Assembly: GCA_963992225.1 (NCBI GenBank)
Contig: CAXDTK010000130.1
Location: 1 to 13,956 of the forward strand
Source: Pelomonas sp963992225
GTDB taxonomy: Bacteria > Pseudomonadota > Gammaproteobacteria > Burkholderiales > Burkholderiaceae_C
DNA length: 13,956 bases
Direction: 5' to 3'
Shown: piece after piece, positions 7,022-13,036 of the stretch
Numbering within the stretch: position 1 is the stretch's first letter
How the letters are laid out: each line of letters begins with the position of its first letter
Position numbers and translations under genes: made by a program
The notes under the pieces: generated by a model
What the model saw: only the letters and a program-made list of their open reading frames with translations
Told to the model about the DNA's origin: nothing
The model's database searches: none

Positions 7022-7495
7022 TCAGGTCTGCCGGTCCACGCGCAGCGCCAGCACGACCGAGCTGTTGGTGCGCAGCACGCCGTCGATGTCGCCGATCTCG
7101 TCCAGCAGCGCATCCAGCCGTGCCGTGGTGTCGGCGCGCAGCAGCGCCATGTAGTCGAACTCGCCGCTGACCGAGGCGAGTTGGCGCAGCTCCGGCAACT
7201 CGGACAGCCGCCGCACCACCTCCCGCCCCGCCTTGGGGCTGACCGTGATGCCGACGAAGGCCTGCACGCTGCGGCCCGCCTCGTCGCCGCCCAGCCTGGC
7301 CGTGTAGCCCACGATGCGGCCGCTGGCCTCCAGCCGCGCGATGCGCGCCACCACCGTGGTGCGCGCCACGCCCAGCTTGCGCGCCAGCGTGGCGGTGCTG
7401 TCGCGGGCGTTGGCCTGCAGCAGCAGGATCAGGCGCCGGTCCAGGTCGTCGGCCGGTGTGGCCGGGGCACTCGGGTTTTCCCTTGATTCGGTCAT
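7022..7495 (-). CDS. Lrp/AsnC family transcriptional regulator
   Basis: A 157-residue DNA-binding regulator of normal family length. An N-terminal winged helix-turn-helix (about 16-64) contains DDLDRRLILLLQANARDS and the recognition-helix region LARKLGVARTTVVARIARLEASG, and a C-terminal RAM (effector-binding, oligomerising) domain covers about 76-150, with the GEFDYMALLRA signature. Lrp-type regulators usually respond to amino acids and often control a divergent gene. Here the divergent genes look like lysine-degradation enzymes, so lysine or an intermediate is a likely effector (inference). No Shine-Dalgarno precedes the ATG at 7495, and a promoter-like pair places the transcript start almost at the ATG. 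Confidence 0.93.
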   Translation of the reverse strand: MTESRENPSAPATPADDLDRRLILLLQANARDSTATLARKLGVARTTVVARIARLEASGRIVGYTARLGGDEAGRSVQAFVGITVSPKAGREVVRRLSELPELRQLASVSGEFDYMALLRADTTARLDALLDEIGDIDGVLRTNSSVVLALRVDRQT

Positions 7496-7503
7496 GGTGA
7501 CGA

Positions 7504-7532
7504 ACTATCGCGACGAAACGACGAATCAGCAA
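7504..7532 (-). promoter_or_regulatory. Candidate sigma-70 promoter of the Lrp gene
   Basis: Reading the minus strand, TTGCTG (7532-7527) is followed after 17 bases by GATAGT (7509-7504), a fair match to -35 and -10 boxes. Transcription would begin around 7496-7498, leaving at most three bases before the ATG, so the mRNA would be leaderless. This agrees with the missing Shine-Dalgarno. The call rests on sequence likeness only. Confidence 0.45.
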
Positions 7533-7564
7533 GCGAATTCGTCGGAGTATCGCTATCTTTCGTC
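7511..7564. promoter_or_regulatory. Nested inverted repeats, candidate Lrp operator
   Basis: Four related half-sites lie in the divergent control region. CGACGAAA (7511-7518) and CGACGAAT (7519-7526) are a direct pair 8 bases apart. ATTCGTCG (7537-7544) is the exact reverse complement of the second, and TTTCGTC (7558-7564) is the reverse complement of GACGAAA in the first. The array overlaps the candidate lrp promoter and lies 54-107 bases upstream of the dehydrogenase ATG. Multiple, dyad-arranged half-sites suit oligomeric Lrp-type proteins. Binding is inferred. Confidence 0.6.
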
Positions 7565-7617
7565 AGAGGCTCTGCCTAGAGTGCGCCCCAATCGCAACAT
7601 CCACGACGGAGCCCCTC

Positions 7618-8712
7618 ATGAAGATCGCCCTGCTCGGCGCCGGCCACATCGGCCAGACCATCGCCCGCCTGCTGCACGCCACCGGCGACTACCAGGTCAC
7701 GGTGCTGGACAAGAACCCGGCCTATCTGACGACGCTGGCCGCCGAGGGCATCGCCACCGCCGAGGTGGACAGCGACAACCGGGCTGCGCTCGCCGCCCAG
7801 CTGCGCGGCAAGGACGCGGTCGTCAACGCGCTGCCCTACCACCTGGCCATCACCGCCGCCGAGCTGGCGCTGGAATGCGGCTGCCACTACTTCGACCTGA
7901 CCGAGGACGTGGCCGCCACCCAGGCCATCAAGAAGATGGCGAACGGCGCGCGCACCGCCTTCATGCCGCAGTGCGGCCTGGCGCCGGGCTTCATCGGCAT
8001 CGTGGCGCACCACCTGGCCAGCGGCTTCGACAGCGTGCGCGACGTGCAGATGCGCGTCGGCGCGCTGCCGGCCTTCCCGACCAATGCGTTGAAGTACAAC
8101 CTGACCTGGTCGGTGGACGGCCTGATCAACGAGTACTGCCACCCCTGCGAGGCCATCCACGAGGGCGAGACCATCGCCGCGCTGCCGCTGGAGGGCCTGG
8201 AGCACTTCAGCCTGGACGGCACCGAGTACGAGGCCTTCAACACCTCCGGCGGCCTGGGCACGCTGTGCGAGACCTGGGCGGGCAAGGTGCGCAACCTGGA
8301 CTACAAGACCGTGCGCTACCCCGGCCATCGCGACCTGATGCAGTTCCTGCTGGGCGACCTGGGCCTGAAGAGCGACCAGGGCAACCTCAAGGACATCATG
8401 AGGAAGAGCATGCCGGCCACCATGCAGGACGTGGTGCTGGTGTTCGTGACCGTGTCGGGCATGAAGAACGGCGTGCTGCTGCAGGAGGTGTTCGCGCGCA
8501 AGATCTTCGCCACGCGTGACGGTGCCCAGCCGCTGAGCGCCATCCAGATCACCACCGCCGCCGGCATCTGCGCCGCGGTGGACCTGTTCCGCGCCGGCAA
8601 GCTTCCCGCAAGCGGCTTCATCCGCCAGGAGCAGGTGGCCCTGCCGGACTTCCTGGCCAACCGTTTCGGCTCGGCCTACCAGCAGAGCCGCCAGGTCGAG
8701 TCGATCTCGTGA
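7618..8712 (+). CDS. Saccharopine dehydrogenase family protein, probable lysine 6-dehydrogenase
   Basis: A 364-residue NAD(P)-dependent dehydrogenase of the saccharopine dehydrogenase family. The nucleotide-binding GAGHIG motif is at 7-12, followed by the family blocks VVNALPYHLAITAAELALE, CHYFDLTEDV and MPQCGLAPGF and a C-terminal domain. Family members either cleave saccharopine to aminoadipate semialdehyde plus glutamate or, as lysine 6-dehydrogenase, deaminate lysine directly to the same semialdehyde. No lysine-ketoglutarate reductase gene is present here and the next gene encodes a semialdehyde dehydrogenase, which favours lysine 6-dehydrogenase, though this is inferred. GGAG (7608-7611) lies six bases before the ATG. 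The stop overlaps the next gene's GTG. Divergent from the Lrp gene and probably controlled by it. Confidence 0.88.
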   Translation: MKIALLGAGHIGQTIARLLHATGDYQVTVLDKNPAYLTTLAAEGIATAEVDSDNRAALAAQLRGKDAVVNALPYHLAITAAELALECGCHYFDLTEDVAATQAIKKMANGARTAFMPQCGLAPGFIGIVAHHLASGFDSVRDVQMRVGALPAFPTNALKYNLTWSVDGLINEYCHPCEAIHEGETIAALPLEGLEHFSLDGTEYEAFNTSGGLGTLCETWAGKVRNLDYKTVRYPGHRDLMQFLLGDLGLKSDQGNLKDIMRKSMPATMQDVVLVFVTVSGMKNGVLLQEVFARKIFATRDGAQPLSAIQITTAAGICAAVDLFRAGKLPASGFIRQEQVALPDFLANRFGSAYQQSRQVESIS

Positions 8713-10238
8713 GCAGAATGCCGGTCATGAAGCAACAAGCCCATTCCGTTCTGGACGCCCTGGGCGTCCACCTGCCGCCCACGGGCGACCTCACCGTGCG
8801 CTCGCCCATCGACGGCAGCGTGCTGGCGCAGCTGCCCACCGCCGGCGCTGCCGACATGCAGGCCGCCATCGGCCGCGCGCAGGAAGCCTTCAAGGCCTGG
8901 CGCGTGGTGCCGGCGCCCAAGCGCGGCGAGCTGGTGCGCCTGTTCGGCGAAGAGCTGCGCGCCCACAAGGCGCAGCTCGCCGAACTGGTGTCGATCGAAG
9001 CCGGCAAGGTGACCAGCGAAGGCCTGGGCGAAGTCCAGGAAATGATCGACATCTGCGAGTTCGCGGTCGGCCTGTCGCGCCAGCTGCATGGCCTGACCAT
9101 CGCCAGCGAGCGCCCCGGCCACCGCATGATGGAGCAGTGGCTGCCGCTGGGTGTCGTGGGCATCATCTCGGCCTTCAACTTCCCGGTCGCCGTGTGGGCC
9201 TGGAACTCGGCGCTGGCGCTGGTCGCCGGTGACGCCTGTGTGTGGAAGCCGTCCGAGAAGACGCCGCTGACCGCGCTGGCCACGCAGGCGCTGTTCGAGC
9301 GCGCCGTGAAGGCCTATCGTGCGGCCGGCCACGCCGCGCCGGACGGCCTGAGCGAGCTGGTCATCGGCCGCGCCGACGCGGGCGAAGCGATGGTGGACGA
9401 CCCGCGCGTGGCCCTGGTCAGCGCCACCGGCTCCACCCGCATGGGCCGCGCCGTAGGCCCCCGCGTGGCGGCACGCTTCGGCCGGGTCCTCTTGGAACTG
9501 GGCGGCAACAACGCCATCATCGTGACGCCCAGCGCCGACCTGGAACTGGCCGTGCGGGGCATCCTGTTCGGTGCCTACGGCACGGCCGGCCAGCGCTGCA
9601 CGACCACGCGCCGCGTCATCGTGCACGAGAGCATCCATGACGCACTGGTCGAGCGCCTGGACCGCGCCCGCGCGCAGCTGGCCATCGGCAGCCCGGCGGA
9701 GGCCGGCACGCTGATCGGCCCGCTGATCGACGCCCAGGCCTTCGACGCGATGCAGTCCGCGCTGAAGGCGGCGCGTGAGCAGGGCGGCCAGGTCAGCGGC
9801 GGTGAGCGTGCGCTGGCCGACCGCTTCCCCGAGGCCTGGTACGCCGTGCCGGCGCTGGTGCGCATGCCGGCCCAGACCGCGGTGGTCTGCCACGAGACCT
9901 TCGCGCCCATCCTCTACACGCTGAAGTACCGGACGCTCGACGAGGCCATCGCGCTGCAGAACGGCGTGCCGCAGGGCCTGTCGAGCGCGATCTTCACGAC
10001 CGACCTGCGCGAGGCCGAGGCCTTCATGAGCGCGGCCGGCAGCGACTGCGGCATCGCCAACGTCAACATCGGTACGTCCGGCGCCGAGATCGGCGGCGCC
10101 TTCGGCGGCGAGAAGGAGACGGGCGGCGGCCGCGAGAGCGGCTCGGACGCGTGGAAGGCCTACATGCGCCGCACCACCAACACGGTCAACTACTCCAGCG
10201 AGCTGCCGCTGGCGCAGGGCGTGAAGTTCGATATCTGA
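8709..10238 (+). CDS. amaB: ALDH7-type dehydrogenase, probable aminoadipate semialdehyde / piperideine-6-carboxylate dehydrogenase
   Basis: NAD(P)-dependent aldehyde dehydrogenase expected to oxidise 2-aminoadipate 6-semialdehyde (in equilibrium with piperideine-6-carboxylate) to 2-aminoadipate in lysine degradation. Numbering from the GTG start, the 509 residues show Asn157 in IISAFNFPVAVWAWN, the cofactor-binding Lys180 in VWKPSEKTPLT, GSTRMGR at 241-247, general base Glu263 in LLELGGNNAI and catalytic Cys297 in GTAGQRCTTTRR. The C-terminal GAEIGGAFGGEKETGGGRESGSDAWK is typical of the ALDH7 (antiquitin-like) group. The start is uncertain: GTG at 8709 overlaps the previous stop (GTGA), while ATG at 8718 or 8727 would also work and none has a strong Shine-Dalgarno. 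The overlap and gene order support one operon with the dehydrogenase upstream. The symbol follows Pseudomonas usage and is by likeness. Confidence 0.9.
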   Translation: MSRMPVMKQQAHSVLDALGVHLPPTGDLTVRSPIDGSVLAQLPTAGAADMQAAIGRAQEAFKAWRVVPAPKRGELVRLFGEELRAHKAQLAELVSIEAGKVTSEGLGEVQEMIDICEFAVGLSRQLHGLTIASERPGHRMMEQWLPLGVVGIISAFNFPVAVWAWNSALALVAGDACVWKPSEKTPLTALATQALFERAVKAYRAAGHAAPDGLSELVIGRADAGEAMVDDPRVALVSATGSTRMGRAVGPRVAARFGRVLLELGGNNAIIVTPSADLELAVRGILFGAYGTAGQRCTTTRRVIVHESIHDALVERLDRARAQLAIGSPAEAGTLIGPLIDAQAFDAMQSALKAAREQGGQVSGGERALADRFPEAWYAVPALVRMPAQTAVVCHETFAPILYTLKYRTLDEAIALQNGVPQGLSSAIFTTDLREAEAFMSAAGSDCGIANVNIGTSGAEIGGAFGGEKETGGGRESGSDAWKAYMRRTTNTVNYSSELPLAQGVKFDI

Positions 10239-10271
10239 GACGACTTCGTCGGGGACGGGTGAAAACTGGGC

Positions 10272-10277
10272 TATAGT
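10272..10277 (+). promoter_or_regulatory. Candidate -10 box of the tRNA-Leu promoter
   Basis: TATAGT lies 15 bases upstream of the mature tRNA 5' end, in the right place for a -10 box starting a short precursor. No good -35 box is seen 16-18 bases upstream, so the call is moderate. Confidence 0.45.
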
Positions 10278-10292
10278 CCGGCCTCCCTGAAA

Positions 10293-10377
<85 letters not shown>

Positions 10378-10383
10378 AACAAG

Positions 10384-10414
10384 AAAGGCCAGCACGCAAG
10401 TGCTGGCCTTTTGC
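10384..10414. terminator. Rho-independent terminator, probably bidirectional
   Basis: A perfect 12-base-pair stem (AAAGGCCAGCAC at 10384-10395 with GTGCTGGCCTTT at 10400-10411) closes a GCAA tetraloop, followed by T and GCGTTT. It starts six bases after the tRNA CCA end and surely ends the tRNA transcript. On the minus strand it is followed by TCTTGTTT, so it may also end the GGDEF-EAL transcript, whose stop codon is about 130 bases away. Confidence 0.9.
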
Positions 10415-10430
10415 GTTTGGGGCCCAGGAA

Positions 10431-10451
10431 GCGATGTCCAGTGGACATCGC
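10431..10451. repeat. Perfect 21-base palindrome downstream of tRNA-Leu
   Basis: Arms GCGATGTCCA (10431-10440) and TGGACATCGC (10442-10451) flank a single central G. The single-base centre makes a protein-binding dyad more likely than an RNA hairpin. It lies between the terminator and the end of the GGDEF-EAL gene, away from any visible promoter. Confidence 0.6.
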
Positions 10452-10465
10452 ATGAGGACGCGAAG

Positions 10466-10488
10466 GGCTTGAAACCGTGCTTCAAGCC
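10466..10488. repeat. 8-base inverted repeat in the convergent tRNA/GGDEF-EAL gap
   Basis: GGCTTGAA (10466-10473) pairs with TTCAAGCC (10481-10488) around a seven-base loop, about 50 bases beyond the GGDEF-EAL stop. There is no T-tract on either strand, so it is only a weak candidate for a transcript-end structure. Confidence 0.35.
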
Positions 10489-10539
10489 GGTGTCGCCGGA
10501 GGTGACCGAGTCCCCGCCAAGGCGCCCTCGATGGCCGCC

Positions 10540-12582
10540 TCAGCGCGCGGCGGCAGGAAACCACCGCGCTTCAAACTCTCGCGCTGAAACTCCGCGGCCG
10601 AACCACCACCCCTGCCCCCAATCGCAGCCCATGTGACGCAGCAGCATCGCCTGCCCTTCGGTCTCGATGCCCTCGGCCACGACGGTCATGCCCAGCTCAT
10701 GCGCCATGGTGACGATGGCCCGACACAGGGCCAGCGCCTTGCCGTCGGTCTCCAGTCCGGCGACGAAGCTGCGGTCGATCTTGACCGTGTCGATCTCGTG
10801 GTGCTGCAGGTAGCTCAGCGCCGAGTAGCCGGTGCCGAAGTCGTCCAGCGAGATGGACAGCCCCGCCGCGCGCAGCGCGCGCAGCCGCTGCGCGACTGCC
10901 TCGTCGCGCTCCAGCAGCAGGCCTTCGGTGATCTCCACGGCCAGCGCATCGCCGCCGAGGCCCATGCCGCGCAGGTGGGTGCCCCAGTCCGGCTGCGTGC
11001 GGTGGCTGCGCTCGCCCAGGAACTGCACCGGCGACTTGTTGATGCTGATCTGGAAGCCCTTCTGCCCGGCCGCGCGCCACGCCCGCACCTGTTCGGCCGC
11101 CTGGCGGAACACCCAGTCGCCGATGTCCACGATGAGGCCGCTGGCCTCGGCCAGCGGGATGAACTGCGCCGGGCTGACCTCGCCGAGCTGCGGATGGGTC
11201 CAGCGCAGCAGGGCTTCGGCCTTGCGCGGCGGCGCGGTCATGTCGCGCAGCGACAGGATGGGCTGGTAGACGAGGCTGAACTGTTGCAGCGGCAGGGCCT
11301 CGCGCAGTTCACCGGCCAGCCTTGCACGGCGCTGGGCGGCCTCCTGCAAGGCCGGCGTGAACAGGCTCAGCCGGTTGCGCCCGGCGCCCTTGGCCTCGTA
11401 AAGGGCCAGGTCGGCATGCTTGAAGAGGGCCTCGATCTCGACGCCGTCCCGCGGCGCCAGGCTGATGCCGATGCTGGCGGACACGTAGACGCGTTCGCCC
11501 GCCACGTCGAACGCCGCGGAGAGCGACTCCAGCAGCTGCCGGCCGCATTGCTGCGCGGCTGCGGCGGCGTCGCCGGCGGCCAGCAGCAGGGCGAACTCGT
11601 CGCCGCCCATGCGGGCCACCACGCCGCCGGTCGGCAGGGCGTCCTGCAGCCGGCCGGCGACCTGCACCAGCAAGGCGTCGCCGACGTCATGGCCCAGCGA
11701 ATCGTTGACCTCCTTGAAATGATCCAGGTCCACGAACATCACCGCCAGCTCGTCGCCGCGCAGCACGCGCTGCGCCAGCGCCCGCTCGATGCGTTCGCGC
11801 AGGGAGCGCCGGTTGGGCAGGCCGGTCAGCGTGTCGACGCGCGCCTGCTGCCACACCAACGTCTCCTGGCGCTTGCGGTCGGTGATGTCGGTGTGCGTGC
11901 CGACCATGCGCAGCGGGCGGCCTTCGGCATCGCGCGCGATCACCATGCCGCGGCTGAGCACCCATTTCCAGCTGCCGTCCTTGGCCAGCACGCGATGCTC
12001 GTTGCGGTAGACGGGTGTTCGGCCGGAGAAATGGTCCTCGCGGTCGCGCGCCATCTGCGCGAGGTCGTCCGGGTGGGTGCGGGCGTCGAAGGTGTCGGGC
12101 CGGGCGTCGAGGTCGCCCGGCTGGAAGCCGTACAGCCGCAGGTAGCGCTCGGAGAAATACTCCACGCCCTGCTGCACATGCCAGTCCCACACGCCATCGC
12201 CGCTGCATTCCAGCGCCAGCTTCCAGACCGCGTCGACCTCGTGCAGCCGGTTCTCGGCCGCGCGCCGTGCCGCGATGTCGGTGTGCGTGCCCAGCCACAG
12301 CGGCGAGTCCGGCAGGCGCTGGGCCTGGGCCTGCACCCAGGTCGAGCCGAGGCGGTACTCCATCTCGAAGCGGCCCGTCGTCTGCGCGGCGGTCCAGCCG
12401 GCGGTGAAGGCGGCGCGGTCGTCCTCGTGCAGGCGGTCGGCCAGCCGGATGGGCAGCGGCGGGCGGTTCAGCGCTTCCGCCAGCGGCGCATTCATCCACA
12501 GCAGCCGGCCCTGGGCGTCCATCTTCCACACCTGCAGGGGCAGGGCGTCGAGCAACGAGGCAAAGTGCACGTGTGAGGACAT
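10540..12582 (-). CDS. PAS-PAS-GGDEF-EAL cyclic-di-GMP signalling protein
   Basis: A 680-residue cytosolic protein, with no membrane segment, that likely makes and/or breaks down cyclic di-GMP in response to a PAS-sensed signal. Two PAS-like sensor segments cover about 5-105 (degenerate, ending GTHTDIAARR) and 115-236 (a PAS/PAC repeat ending GTHTDITDRK). The GGDEF domain (about 248-405) has DTLTGLPNRR and intact GGDEF at 326-330. The inhibitory RxxD site is absent, since the matching position reads LPTGG. The EAL domain (about 425-675) has EALLRW at 456-461, Asn515, Glu550, Asp580-Asp581 in DDFGTGYS, Lys601, Glu637 and Gln657, so all main metal and catalytic positions are present. The frame stays open upstream to 13149, but ATG at 12582 is the natural start and the upstream part is antisense to HU. 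No clear Shine-Dalgarno. Divergent from HU across 90 bases. Confidence 0.92.
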   Translation of the reverse strand: MSSHVHFASLLDALPLQVWKMDAQGRLLWMNAPLAEALNRPPLPIRLADRLHEDDRAAFTAGWTAAQTTGRFEMEYRLGSTWVQAQAQRLPDSPLWLGTHTDIAARRAAENRLHEVDAVWKLALECSGDGVWDWHVQQGVEYFSERYLRLYGFQPGDLDARPDTFDARTHPDDLAQMARDREDHFSGRTPVYRNEHRVLAKDGSWKWVLSRGMVIARDAEGRPLRMVGTHTDITDRKRQETLVWQQARVDTLTGLPNRRSLRERIERALAQRVLRGDELAVMFVDLDHFKEVNDSLGHDVGDALLVQVAGRLQDALPTGGVVARMGGDEFALLLAAGDAAAAAQQCGRQLLESLSAAFDVAGERVYVSASIGISLAPRDGVEIEALFKHADLALYEAKGAGRNRLSLFTPALQEAAQRRARLAGELREALPLQQFSLVYQPILSLRDMTAPPRKAEALLRWTHPQLGEVSPAQFIPLAEASGLIVDIGDWVFRQAAEQVRAWRAAGQKGFQISINKSPVQFLGERSHRTQPDWGTHLRGMGLGGDALAVEITEGLLLERDEAVAQRLRALRAAGLSISLDDFGTGYSALSYLQHHEIDTVKIDRSFVAGLETDGKALALCRAIVTMAHELGMTVVAEGIETEGQAMLLRHMGCDWGQGWWFGRGVSAREFEARWFPAAAR

Positions 12583-12626
12583 TGGCGATGGGAACGGGAC
12601 TCTGGCCCGACTGTATGCGCCACAAT

Positions 12627-12658
12627 CGCGCCCGCCCGAGCTGTTCGGGCGCGTTTTT
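12627..12658 (+). terminator. Terminator-like hairpin with T-tract just upstream of HU
   Basis: CGCGCCCG (12627-12634) pairs with CGGGCGCG (12646-12653), with an alternative inner pairing GCCCGA/TCGGGC, followed directly by TTTTT (12654-12658). It ends 14 bases before the HU ATG. It could stop antisense transcription coming from the GGDEF-EAL region or act as an attenuator in the HU leader; the position of the HU promoter is not clear. Confidence 0.6.
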
Positions 12659-12672
12659 GACGAGACCCCCGC

Positions 12673-13026
12673 ATGAACAAGACCGATCTGATCGAACACC
12701 TGGCCGCCAAGCACGAGCTGAGCAAGGCCGAAGCCGGCCGCATCCTCGAAACCCTGCTGGACGCCGTCGTCACCACCGTCAAAAAGGGTGGTGCGGTGTC
12801 GATCCCGGGCTTCGGCTCCTTCAAGCAGCACGCACGTGCCGCCCGCAACGGCGTGAACCCCAGCACCGGCGCCAAGATCAAGATCGCCGCCGCCAAGCTG
12901 CCCAAGTTCACCCCGGGCGCCGGCTTCAAGGCCGCCGTGGACCCCAAGGCCGCCGCCAAGAAGGCCGCTGCCAAGCCGGCCGCCAAGCCCGCTGCCAAGC
13001 CGGCTGCCAAGGCCAAGAAGAAGTAA
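12673..13026 (+). CDS. HU family DNA-binding protein with Lys/Ala/Pro-rich C-terminal tail
   Basis: A 117-residue nucleoid protein that binds and bends DNA as a dimer. Residues 1-90 are an HU core: MNKTDLIEHLAAKHELSKAEA, then GAVSIPGFGSF at 40-50 and the DNA-grasping arm RNGVNPSTGAKIKI at 58-71, where Pro63 is the likely intercalating residue. Residues 91-117 are a basic tail built from KAAAK and KPAAK units ending KAKKK, resembling histone H1 tails and giving a length well above the roughly 90 residues of classical HU. It is probably a tailed paralogue rather than the main HupA/HupB. A weak GAGA-type site precedes the ATG. The LacI-family gene starts 10 bases downstream, so they may share a transcript. 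A hairpin with a T-tract lies immediately upstream. Confidence 0.94.
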   Translation: MNKTDLIEHLAAKHELSKAEAGRILETLLDAVVTTVKKGGAVSIPGFGSFKQHARAARNGVNPSTGAKIKIAAAKLPKFTPGAGFKAAVDPKAAAKKAAAKPAAKPAAKPAAKAKKK

Positions 13027-13036
13027 GTCCCAGCCC

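Noticed and set aside
10633..12576. 647-codon open frame on the plus strand
   Set aside because: Antisense to the GGDEF-EAL gene, with low-complexity Gln/His/Arg-rich translation and no domain.
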